Below are positions 32,557 to 42,928 of a stretch of DNA of 64,000 bases, piece by piece. The notes below the pieces were generated by a model that did no database searches, was not told where the DNA came from, and worked only from the letters and a program-made list of their open reading frames with translations. Within the stretch, counting starts at the first letter, position 1. The number at the start of each line of letters is the position of its first letter. The position numbers and the translations under genes are program-made. The DNA lies in the NCBI GenBank assembly GCA_030068145.1, contig JAPJBO010000200.1, forward strand, positions 186,001 to 250,000, read 5' to 3'. Source of the stretch: Diplonema papillatum (lineage: Eukaryota; Euglenozoa; Diplonemea; Diplonemida; Diplonemidae).

Positions 32557-32763
32557 ATTATTAGATTCGATTAGATTTTATTAGATATTATTAGCCTGAT
32601 TATTACGTATTATTAGATCTAATAATGGGCAATAACTAATAATTTCTAATAAAATCTAATAATAATAATCTAATAATCGCCTGTAGAGAGTCCCCAGGAT
32701 GTGGGAGGATCCGGGAAAGACTACTCAGTCGGACTAGGATCTTGGCAATGAAGCCGTGAAAAT
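32552..32763 (+). repeat. internal copy of the 7.3-kb element's left end
   Basis: Matches 26873-27117 as described there. Everything between the two copies (27118-32551) could therefore be an insertion or duplication into an originally shorter (~1.6 kb) element. Confidence 0.85.
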
Positions 32764-34150
32764 GGAGGGACCCAGAAATCAAAGTAGCTACACCCAAATC
32801 TCAGACTTGTACTCAGTGAAAGTATCTGATTTAGCTCTCGGTGAAAATCTCAGATTCAGCTTTCGGTGAAGATCTGCAGATTGTTCCTCCAATCTCAGAT
32901 TATGCACTCAGCCCAAAACTCACATGCGTGTTTAAAATCTGCGAGTTTGGGAGCGAAAACCCGGCGCCCGCCAAGAAAACATCACGGTCCCGGACGATGC
33001 TCAATGGCGACAAACGCAAAGAAGAAGAAACACGAAAACAACACCAGAATCCATGCCAGGCAAGAGACTGGGTGGCCTGGCAGTGCAAGCCAAGCGGTGA
33101 CGCCAAGGTGTTTTTAAGCAATGGTATGTATTAATGTCGCCCCATAATGTACTTCAAGCATTTAAGCCTTCTTCGCTCGCGTGTTCGCGCCTTCTGTCGT
33201 GGTCCGATGATTCCCAAAAAAAACGAACGAATGAGCGCAATGCTTGCACAAAGCTTGGCCGTGCACTTCCAGCTCTCAGATGCTCTGTCAGTAGTTTCGC
33301 TGTCTCGGTACTTTCGCGGTGGTACTGATCGCCCAGCGATAGCTCGACCTTTCCCCCAGCCCAACCGTCCCACCGTTTGGGCACCCTTTCTTTTCGTACC
33401 ACTTTGGTATGAACGTATCGAGGCCGGCAGTGCGAATCACCGCAAGTCCCAGCACTTCATCAAAGCGGTTGTGGGTAAGCCGCGGTGAAAAGGCAGGACG
33501 TGACTATGGTGCTTGCAGAAGACAGCCCGAAGAACCGGCAGAAGATCACAAGCAGGCCGTACATTCCGCGTGCAAATGAACGTGAAATGACACAGGATCT
33601 TATTGTCTGCTTCGGTCGGGTTCCAGCGAATGCCGATCATCAAAGGCCACATGCAACGGACTGTATGCCCAGCGAACGGGATTCGTGCTCAAAAGAAGGT
33701 TTCCCAGATGGAGTTAGACCCCCATTCTGCCCTAAGAATACGGGTTCTGGCGGGTAGAGGTCGCATACCCCACATGCCACATCATCGTCCTCTGCCAGGA
33801 TCTTGCCTCAAACCTCTCCTACCTCTTTTGGCATCCTTCCTTTTCGACTTAGCAACAAACGGAATTGCGAACGGGGTGAAAGGAACGGTTTGGACGCACG
33901 AACACCCACCGCGACGATCACCTTCCACTCCTAGGGGCACTTTTGCTGTGAGAATGCATGGGAAAGTCAAATACTAATGGATTATTACCCGGTAATAATT
34001 TCTAATAATGGGTAATAATTTCTAATAATCAGGTAATGATATCTAATAATTTCAGGAACCAGGTAATAATATCTAATAATTTCTAATAAAATCTAATAAT
34101 TTGGGGCGGATTTCGGAAATCTAATAATAGGTAATAATCGAGATTATCTG
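32764..34150. other. right arm of the 7.3-kb element
   Basis: Three related units with AATCTCAGATT-like cores occur at ~32795-32910. Open frames at 33147-33977 have no domain. From ~33975 the DNA is the same TAATAATTTCTAATAA-type AT repeat as the left end. Confidence 0.5.
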
Positions 34151-34425
34151 CCAACCGTGCTTATCGCAAAAGGTCCCGGCTATGCTGGTGCTGCTTGGAG
34201 ACCGGGGTTCTCTACGCACACGATCACCTCGTTTTTTCGAAGCTTCACCAGCTACGCCGGTTAACGGAGGTTCCCGTGGGCCACATTACATATGCCAAAT
34301 AGCGAAATACATGCCCGAAGAAGAGTTCCGTAGTCGCGTAGAGGTAGAGGACAACACAGAGGGGGTCACAAAAAGAAGGGTTCACGCGGGCAGCCGACAA
34401 GCTTCGCAACACAATAAAATCACAG

Positions 34426-35581
34426 CGTTGGCGTGAAAGACTCTGACCAGACGGACTACGTCGTCTATCTCCTCGGTGGTAACATGAGCCTCGTAGATCG
34501 CGTAACGGTATGCAACCAATAATAGAGCACGTTTGAAGCGAATCCGGAAAGGCACCTAAGTACCGGAGGTCTATCCCAAGCTAAGAGAAGTCTGTTGCTT
34601 ACGGATCCAGCAATCGTCGAGGTTAGCATGCAAAGTTGTGAGAAGGTCATTGTTCCATTAACCTAGAGCTGCATGAACGATGCAGACCAACCCAAAGACG
34701 CGGTTCTTCTGGCCTGAATTGAAGCGCGCACACACAAACGCACACAGGTGACGTTCTACCAAGCCGACTACCAAGCAAATTCGCCGACGTACTACTCGTG
34801 CAGCGTCCAGATCCTGATAGGGACGGTGGGAGACTGCGAGGATGACTACGACAAAGTGTGGTCGCAGCTCGCGATTGGCACCCCGGGGGCCGGGAGAGGG
34901 CTGGCCGACAACCTCACAGGGGCAGAGCGGCAGACCCAAGAAGCGGTCGACCGGGCGCATTGGCACTACGAAAGCGAGTTCTTCGACGTGCCGTACGACC
35001 CGTCACCGCAGACCTTTCAGCTCCCTCGGCTGGTGCCCGGAACTTTGCTCAAAGTGGTTTTGAAAGACAAAATACAGAGGCAGGTTGCCGTGAACGGGCT
35101 GTACTACGTCTGCCTCCAGTCGCTCTTCGCGCATGGATGCACCCTCTCAGAGGTCTCCGCAACCATGCGAGCGGTAGCGTTTGAATCGCTCAATACCGGC
35201 GCCTCTCAATCATACAACCACCAGCGTTCATACAGTAGATACCTCAAGTTCCTTGAATCTTGTGCTCCTGCAGCAGAAGTGCGCTCGGACGCTGCGGAGT
35301 CGAGTGTGGCTCTGCCCGCTTCGCTTGAGCCGTTGACGGCGACTGCCAGCTGCGACTTTTACTTGCACTGTAACCCGCCCATCCGAGACCATGCGCAGCG
35401 CGGGTCGGACACACCGGTCGAGCGCTTGAACCGCATTCTCAATCTCCTAATCGACAGCGCCGTCAAAAAATATGGCGAGAAGTTCCATTGCCCGCCGCAC
35501 GATGCGGAACAGTACAACCGCGACATGGACGAACTACGAGTTGTCCACATGGACTACCAGCAAGCACTCGCGCATCAGTAG
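34426..35581 (+). CDS. F-box protein paralogue 2, exons 2 and 3
   Basis: Exon 2 is 34426-34507 (82 nt) and exon 3 is 34748-35581 (834 nt including stop), exactly the lengths in paralogue 1. With exon 1 (26428-26753) the product is ~413 residues. Exon 2 encodes DSDQTDYVVYLLGGNMSLVD. Exon 3 encodes VTFYQADYQANSPTYY, then the discoidin-like signature (QTFQLPRLVPGTLLKVVLKD, GLYYVCLQSLF) and a C-terminal helix region (ERLNRILNLLIDSAVKKYGE, YNRDMDELRVVHMDYQQ). The frame is intact with substitutions spread through it, so both paralogues appear maintained. The role is inferred as a substrate receptor of an SCF ubiquitin ligase; the substrate is unknown. Confidence 0.78.
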
Positions 35582-35650
35582 CTTACCTGCAGCAAAGTGA
35601 AATTAACTGCATGATGCAGTCGCCGATGGGGAAATGGCTTGGGCGAGTCG

Positions 35651-35703
35651 CACATGGGCTACCAGCAGGCACTCTTCTCCAAGCTGACTTGCGGCAGTAA
35701 AGA
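35651..35703 (+). repeat. partial duplicate of the F-box gene 3' end
   Basis: CACATGGGCTACCAGCAGGC and the following ~35 bases repeat 35546-35600, the last codons and first 3' bases of the F-box gene, at 105 bp spacing. The copy has diverged and its stop has changed. Confidence 0.7.
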
Positions 35704-38700
35704 GAGCTGACGGGCTCGGGTTCTCTGACCTGTCACCAATATACATAAAGCGCCTGCCGGTCACCTTTGGCACTCTTTCCGAAAAGCATGTTTGCGGAAG
35801 ATTTGTGGCTTGACCACCTTTTTTCCGGAACACGAGCGAAGTCGCACACACGATATCCGCGACTCGCGAGGGGGGTGGTGCAATTTGCGGGTGGGCTTCA
35901 TCTTCTTATGGACCATTCCGCCTGATGCGGCCTAGTGCGAGTCTGCAGGCTGCTTTCGTTCCGCTTGAATCGTACATGATTGAAATAGATTGAGGAAGAC
36001 CCAGTCAGTGACGAGAAATACGATGCTCGCAGGCCCATGTTGAAAGAAATGACGATTCCTCTACCTTTCTTTGATCAGCGTTGTGCAGCTTCCTGCTAGC
36101 GTGTTGTTACGGCAGCAATGCGGGTAGAGAACAGACTGCTATGCGATCAGACGGGATAGGACCTTCTTGGCCGCAGGACTACGAACGATTCCGTGTCGGT
36201 TCTCAGAGGCCTGGCGCGCATTCTTTTTCTCCCATCCCCCTTTCATCAGATCGTTTTCTTCTTCTCTCCGTTTCCTTTTGGCCAACACGCACATGCCTTT
36301 CTGTTAATATCTGATGATTGTTTTACCTAACCGCTGTGCCTTTTGGTACTGAAGCAGAAATCGTGCCAGGGAGAGAACAAATAAGGCCCTCTCGCCTCCA
36401 GGAAGCCTGCCCGTCCAGAAAGCCTGCCCGGTGCGTGACCGACTGGTGAGGGCAAGCCGGCAACAAGTTCGAGAGAGATCTTATTGCTGTGATCATTCTT
36501 TTCGCAATCCGGTTGCCTTTGGCCATGCTCACCTTAGCACAGCAGCAGCGCAGTCACATTGACGGACCACTGTTTGGTATCAGTCCTATTCGCACTCGAC
36601 TTTGTCGGCTGTAGGTAGGAAGGAAAGTTGAGCTTACCACCCCGGCGACGCCGGTCGCATTGTATTTTGTGACCCAGTCTGACTGGTGTGTGTGTGAAAC
36701 GACGGCTGCTTGCCGCCTCAAACCGGCACAGCTGCTGCCTGAATACCATGTTGGACACGCAACACTTTACTGCAGACCAAAGCTGAAGCGCGCTGACCCA
36801 TGTTTAACACCTGCAACTGCTATGGCACGGGGTGTCTGGACCAGGGCACTAGCCTACCGGCATACTTTCTGCTCTCTCCCTCCTTTTCATCTGCCCCACC
36901 CTGTCTGCACAACGGTTCTCTAGGGTTGAGGAACTCAGCAGCCATTCCGATGCGTGGATGCAGTTTTTGGATCAAGTGTGTTATTAGAAACCGCAGTCCC
37001 GCCTGACCATTTTCCCACAGGCCGGTTCAGTCATTTCTGATAGATACCACTTTGCCGTATTAGTTGTGAACAACATGCAAGATCTGCGGCGATGTCTGTA
37101 AATTTGTCTCTCCGCACAGAATCATGCAACCGCCTTCTTTTGCTCGCATGATCGATCGCGTGTTTTCTGCCTTAACTGTCTGTGAGATTTGGGTGGCCAC
37201 GTTGCTGTAACGAAAGTTCTTGCCCGCTTGGTGGTGAATTCAACAGACCGCGAGGCAGGCATGAATTGTCCTTCAAGCAACGGGCTTGGCTGAACTCCAC
37301 TTCTTCCAGCAGAGGCGGCCGGATGCATTCAATCGCCCAGACTCTCTGCATCCTCATCAAAACTATTCTTCTTCTATCCCGTATCAAAATCAAAACGAGT
37401 TGCATGCTTCCCAACTCGCGCCGATGCGCAGCGAGGTTACGGGTAGTGTGCGAGCAGAAAACGTTGGACACGTTCGTACGAACGAAGTGCCATTTGGATC
37501 AGGTAGCTTCCGGCTGGTTCCGCCATGGAACGTCCCGGTTGACGATCTCAGAAACATTTTACTAACAAGGACATGCATGGCAGTGGGTTGCCTGCGTCTG
37601 TCTGCCGTCTACTGGTCTCACTCAGACACTCAGATCCCTGATTTCAGTCTGAGTTTAGCTGACTTTTGGCCTTTGACTTCAACAAAACGTCTACCTAAAG
37701 CCAGAGTACCAGCACACCGGTTCTTTTGTTTTTGTTGTAGCTTCAATACTCAAGGGTATTTTGTAGGAAGCTTCCGGATCCGGTCAGCTTGGTCAGTTTC
37801 GGCCTCACTCAGGGCAAGTGTACAGTAAGGTTCCTTGTGCCGCTGTTTACTCCGTTGGTTGCAGTGCAACCTGCGGAAGGAAATTTTTAAGGTGGCCGCT
37901 TAAGAGTTTCCAACAAAGGCCATCCGGTAGGAAGTATCCGGCCCCGAAGTCAGTACTTTTTACCACAGAACCCTGACCGGATCTAAATCCGGCAAGCCTG
38001 ACCAGATATTATCGCCTTAATGCCCAAGAAAACAAGAAGACTTTTTACGCACCACACTGCGTGTTTCCTGACCAGCCAGAAATAGCAGTTCAGCTTGGGC
38101 CTGTTTTTTCACGTGTGACTCAATACGCGCAAAAAATATAGAAAACAATAAACGCTAAGGGCGCGGTCCGTCGCGATGGTTTAGAAGGCCCTCGGGAATA
38201 CTCAAAAAAAGAAAGAAGCATCTTATCCTTGGGACGACCTCTTACCACGCCCCAACGAATTGTTGCGCACTTCCTGGGGGGAGGAAGCAAATCGTATGGG
38301 TTGCAGCCGCCACGGCATCACTGCGAGCAAAGGAGCCAGACTGTGCGACAACAATTGCAAGGGCCGAAGCTCCGACAAGCAGCACGAAGCTCATATTTGC
38401 TGAGCTGCCTGCGCAGATCCTATCTTCTGGCCTTGCAAACTGGGATGTGCGACCGCAGCGCAGTTTAGACAGACCTGAGTTCAGACCTCGGTGAGGATCC
38501 ACCCGAGGTACTGGACGCATGCGCGAGCGTTAGACGCGGGGTGATGAAGGAGCATCGCTCTGCCACTACGAAACCGAACACTTTGAACTCCATTCAAAAT
38601 CAACGCCGTCTCAGGCAACTGCCTGTGCGAAGATCGCCGGGAACACGGGGGGGGGGGGAAAGCCCAAACAACTTCCGCTGGGTAGGGAAACCCTGCCAAA

Positions 38701-38851
38701 ACGAATGTAAAAGTTCCCAGAGCTAAAACAAATCAACCTGTGGGCGGGCTTGTCGCTGTTGTAGGGGGGGAAACATCAAGGCCGCCTTCAGCAAGGACGG
38801 ATGCCATCAGCAAGGACGCAGCAATCGCCGCAGAGTCACCTTTTCTTTTTG
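35704..38851. other. gene-poor spacer
   Basis: About 3.1 kb with no supported gene or RNA. Open frames (for example 37286-37828) have no domains and unremarkable composition. A G10 homopolymer lies at ~38649-38658. Confidence 0.45.
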
Positions 38852-39030
38852 AACAGGCGCCTACTTTGTGAGAAACGCTCGAGGAGGCCGCCAGTTGCAA
38901 GTTCACAAGACTCTTGTCTGGAGAGAAACGTGCTGTAGCCCACACAAAAGGTAAACCTAGGTTTAGTGTCGGGCGTAAGCGTTCAACGAACGCTGAACTA
39001 ACTCCATCCAAGAAAAAGCTGAAACCTCCT
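38852..39030 (+). repeat. family A element, copy A3 (diverged, 3' end unclear)
   Basis: Begins GGCGCCTACTTTGTGAGAAA then CGCTCGAGGAGGCCGCCAGT, and keeps GTGCTGTAGCCCACAC and GGGCGTAAGCGTTCAACGAA in the same order as A1. The right inverted terminus was not found. Confidence 0.55.
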
Positions 39031-39587
39031 CCCCCCTCTGTCTTGTTCTAGTTGCAACCACAGCACACCGAGTTGACTCACCAACATGAATGGCTCTCGC
39101 AAGAAGTGCAAGCCTAATATCCTCTCAGCCAACTGCTTTCCCCCGAATACCGCCCTCCAGATGCTCAAAACTGGCAGAGGATGGCATCTCGGCCATCATG
39201 AAATGAAGAGAAAAGTTTGTCTGGAGCAGTCTGCATGAACGTGCTCCTGAGGGGCTGGCGCAAGGTACCTGCGTCATCCTGTTTATGAAGTGAGCAAAAA
39301 GACAACCGTTTTGCACTAGTTTCCGGTTTATCACCCAAGCATCCCGAACTACCCTTTTTGCTTCTTTTTTTTCACCGCTATTCTGTACTTTACAGGCGGA
39401 CACAAGGAAAATTATTGGGCAAACAACAAACCTGATGGGTTGGAATACACAATAAAAATCTCCCAGCCGGGGAACGGCAGCAAAGTCGGCCCTTCGGCTT
39501 CCTCCGGATTTCGGAGGCTGGAACATTGCTGGAAACAGATTGAGAAAAAGACGACGCCGTAGTATGATGCCCATCATGTTGATAAAT

Positions 39588-39783
39588 AGAAATACTCGAG
39601 GGGCTGCCTTGTGCATACTTCGAAGGAGGCTAGAGGGAGAGAAACAATACAACCACAAAATGGGTCTTTTTTGTTGAACTCTTACGCCCGCCACCAAACC
39701 CAGATTCACCTGTGTTTCGTGTGGGCTACAGCACATTTACCTCCTTTGATCTTTGCAGCTGGCAGCCTCCTCAAGTATTTCCT
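39588..39783 (-). repeat. family A element, copy A2
   Basis: Reverse-complement copy of 17400-17597 with both termini intact: GAAATACTCGAGGGGCTGCC on the left and, on the minus strand, GGAAATACTTGAGGAGGCTG on the right. Length ~196 bp; non-coding. Confidence 0.75.
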
Positions 39784-40148
39784 ACAAAGCAGGTGGTTAT
39801 CCAAAAATTAAAAGACACAGTGCGGGTGGTAAAACGATTTATTCCTTCGATCCGCACATCTTTCCCACCGTAGCAACAATGCAAAGCCGGAGGCCCGGTC
39901 GACTATTACTGAAGCGGTTCTCAGGACACCAAGCATTCGCGCCGTCGGCAGCAAAACCCGTCCCAACCCGTGAAAGAAAATATGTCACCGCCGGCAGAAA
40001 TATATGCGTTTGCGTCCCGCGGAATCAACGTCTGCCTCGAAACAATTCGGGCGAAAGTTGGTTTGGAGGGGAAGCATGACCGCCTCCCCAAGGGATGGAA
40101 GCAACAGGCGGTACCAAAGCAGTTGAATACGAGCCGAATTATTTTTCT

Positions 40149-40453
40149 ACACAAGCGCCAGCTGGAAGGAAATGCTCGACTAAGCTGCCAGACGAAGACA
40201 ACCGAGAAGAGATCCCAAGTCAGCTGTAACTACGGAACCACGTGTTGAACGGACGTGAGGTCATGCGGGTCTACCCTACACGACAAGACACACAAACACA
40301 ACGGGGGAAAAATCCTGAGTGAAAAACACAGGGTGGCGTAAGCGAAGAACAGATTGTGTTTGTATTGTATTTGCCTCTCGACCCCAATAATTCCTCCATT
40401 CGGAGTCGAAGCAGCTACGTCGAGTTTTGTTGTATAAGCACCTGCTTGTAGGC
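40149..40453 (+). repeat. family B element, copy B2, fused to a family A left end
   Basis: B-type left end ACAAGCGCCAGCTGGAAGGA and right end AGTCGAAGCAGCTACGTCGA. Directly after it (40428-40453) is GTATAAGCACCTGCTTGTAG, the flank that precedes family A copies. This suggests the two families share one outer end or insert into each other. Confidence 0.65.
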
Positions 40454-41408
40454 CCGTTGTTCTAGTTGCGTTGTTTTCTTCTGCAGCAGCCACCCCAGGA
40501 AGTGTCTAGCAGGTGAGCAGTAATACCTTCCCTTGTTGCGAGCACAACTGTGGCTGGGAAAAAGGTGTGCTCATCTGCCAGATCTGTCCAGGCCGGCAGC
40601 CGCTGCCCACAGTGTGCGCCTGCAAGTAGAAAACTAGCTGAAAAAGCAAAAATATACAGTTCAGCGGGGTAGCGTGTTAGCCCCCTGAACGTTGAAAAAA
40701 CCCCAAAACGTAGTCACACACCGCCCCCTTAGCGGGCATGGTGTGCCTGACGCAGTCCTTTCTGATTGAATCATAAATGTGGCTTTCGTACTGTGAAGAG
40801 AACCAGACGGTGGTCAGGTCGTGGCAAGCAAGAGCGAAGGCTAGGCAGAGTGTCAGCCCCTCTGCAAGTTCTTGAACTTCACACCAGCTAGCGTATACTA
40901 CCAAATAACCCGATAGTGCAAGTTCGCTTCCAGAGCTTCCAAAAACCTTGTCTTTGTAAACGCTTGCATGTTGCTTGCACGTTGGTCTTTTGTTGCACGT
41001 CTCTACGGAAAACGCCATAGCCTCGACCAAGCGAATGACTTTCAGAAATACGGCTGTCCGAAAGAAGGGGGTCTACCCCCCCGAGTATTACGTACCGGAG
41101 GTCGTACCGGTGGGATCCTCCGAGCCAGGTCCAGCCTTGCATACTGACGCCAACAACGAGATCGGGTTGTCTCTGTCGAAACATTTTCACGGTTTGCTCG
41201 ACAGACGCCGCCCAGCTGGGAGATCACGCACACCAGCCGCTCCCAGCTTTATTTAAGGAATCCGCCAAATCGTGTGCCCGCATGCCAATCCATGCAAGCA
41301 CCGGGCTCAACCTTCATGAACTCGAGGCTCTTGCAGTCAACCTTGCACTTTTCATGGGTTCGCCTGCTAGTGACCACCTTGCTTTTTCTTTGCAGGTGCC
41401 TTTCTGAA
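40454..41408. other. spacer
   Basis: No gene supported on either strand; the open frames at 40677-41190 have no recognisable domain. Confidence 0.35.
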
Positions 41409-41482
41409 AGCTCAGCAATGGTATCAGACGCGCGTGCGTCGAGTTCGAAATGGAATCCGTAAAAAAAAAAAAAAAAAAAAAA
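41409..41482 (+). repeat. A22 tract preceded by tRNA-promoter-like boxes (possible SINE tail)
   Basis: AGCTCAGCAATGG (41409-41421) resembles a pol III A box and GAGTTCGAAAT (41441-41451) a B box; nine bases later begins a run of 22 A (41461-41482). Box spacing is shorter than in most tRNAs. No second copy in the window. Confidence 0.25.
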
Positions 41483-41591
41483 CAGCACGCGCTGGTCCAT
41501 GCGTCCGTTGTCGAAACAAAGTGTGTTAGAACCTTTCCGCGCACGAACGCGGAACAAAAAAAGTCAGTTCACCTGATCATCTACTTTTCTT

Positions 41592-42066
41592 CAGGAAATA
41601 CTCGAGAAAGCCGCAAGTTGCGAACTCTAAGTCTCCGTTTCTGATTCTGGTTCTGCTTGTGAACTTGGCACTGGCCCTCAACCTCTCGCCGGCTTAGCTC
41701 GGTTCTTTACGAATTTCTCCGCTTCTCGGCGTGCCGCTCGGCGGAAACGAGGAAGCGGAGATTCGGGCTCCTATTCCGTTTCCCGAAGTTGTCTCCAGCT
41801 ACCCGCAAACGGTCACTTGCACCACGATGGAAGCTCGCCAAAATGACGGTTCCGGAATCGCATAGCGACTCGCATGCGGCCATCAGCATGCCGACACACA
41901 CGATACAAGTTCCTAATTACAAAGTGGGAAACGTGCGGATGCCCACACGAACCAGAAACATCTGGGTTCAGTGCCGGGTGTAATAAGTGTTCAACAAGAA
42001 ATTTGCATTTGTGGCTGTTTTGTCCTCCAGTCGTTGAAATAAGCACCCCGCGGCGCCTCCGAATAT
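41592..42066 (+). repeat. family A-related element, copy A4 (long, diverged)
   Basis: Left end CAGGAAATACTCGAGAAAGC, then ~300 bp of unrelated DNA, then the shared core (GATGCCCACACGAACCAGAA, CTGGGTTCAGTGCCGGGTGT) and a right end that on the minus strand reads ATATTCGGAGGCGCCGCGGG. Probably an A element with an internal insertion. Confidence 0.45.
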
Positions 42067-42928
42067 ATCCTTTCCTGCATTGGTTGAAATATATACAATT
42101 CTATCGAACGGGAAACGACATCAGTCAGATAAATGAAAACGAAAAAGGATACGAAATGAGCGCAGGTTGAGCTTGCTGACGTCCGTCTTCTGCTTCTTCG
42201 CACGCAAAACCAAAGCCAGCATTCTTCTCACATTCGCTTTCTCCCCTGACAAATTTGGAAGAGTTCAGAGCAGAGGCACGCTGTGTTCCACTCCCATGCG
42301 GGGGCTCTTTAGGTTGGTGTGCGCGCCCGCAGCCGACCCCGCAAACACGCTCTGTCCACGAACTGGCCACCCGCCTCAAAGCAGCGCACCCCCACCGAGG
42401 GAAGAAAACCTGATGCTAGCATCAAGCACGGAGAGGCCGTCGCACTGCACCCGATGTGACCTCTTTGCCGAACTTCTGCATCCAAGGCAGGTCCATGCTA
42501 GACGGCCGGCGTATTGCGTCGTTCAGCGACCGAGCATTCAGGAAGGACGAATCGCGTTGTTCGTGAATGCCTTCATCGCGAACACGGGTTGCGAACTGGC
42601 GTCGCTCGCCCCCGACCGCAAAGGGCCCCGGCTCAGCTCCATCGTAGTCACGCCTTAGCAGTCCCAGGGCCACTCCTCACCCATCTGTATGTGTTCTCGT
42701 CGTCATCGCTACCGCGCTGGTCCTTCCCGAGAGAGAGCGAGAGAGAGCCCGTCGTTATGCTTTTGACCTGTGAGTACGTCAGTCACTCAAGGCCGACCCA
42801 ATAATCTGCCGCGAAGTCTTCAAAAGTAGTGGTCTACCTCAGAGTGGGTCAGTTCGGGGGCGGGGGACCCAAGTTGGGGAGAAAGGAACAACGACGAGAG
42901 GAGAGAAGAAGAAAGGCAACCTAGCAAA
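42067..42928. other. spacer upstream of the PSI/TMEM198 gene
   Basis: A 163-codon open frame (42167-42658) lies here in GC-richer DNA, but it has no domain and I do not call it a gene. A GAGAGAGAGCGAGAGAGAG tract (42730-42748) and an AG-rich leader (42893-42920) precede the start codon. Confidence 0.35.

Larger units (their letters stand above)
26861..34159. mobile_element. 7.3-kb inverted-repeat element with 6-bp target duplication, family unassigned
   Basis: Both ends read CACGGTTGG inward (26861-26869; complement at 34151-34159) and are flanked by CTTATC (26855-26860 and 34160-34165). Next to each terminus is AT-rich DNA made of TAATAATTTCTAATAAAATC-type units. The interior holds a copy of the left end (32552-32763), a 164-bp satellite array (27283-29075), a 213/215-bp direct repeat pair and GC-rich unclassified DNA. 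I see no intact transposase. Six-base duplications are known for a few eukaryotic DNA transposon groups (for example IS3EU and Dada) and for Polintons, but the CACGG terminus does not identify one. It lies in intron 1 of F-box paralogue 2; paralogue 1 lacks it. Confidence 0.8.

Noticed and set aside
42167-42658. 163-codon open frame upstream of the PSI/TMEM198 gene
   Set aside because: No domain, overlapping opposite-strand frame of similar quality, and a position expected for promoter DNA.
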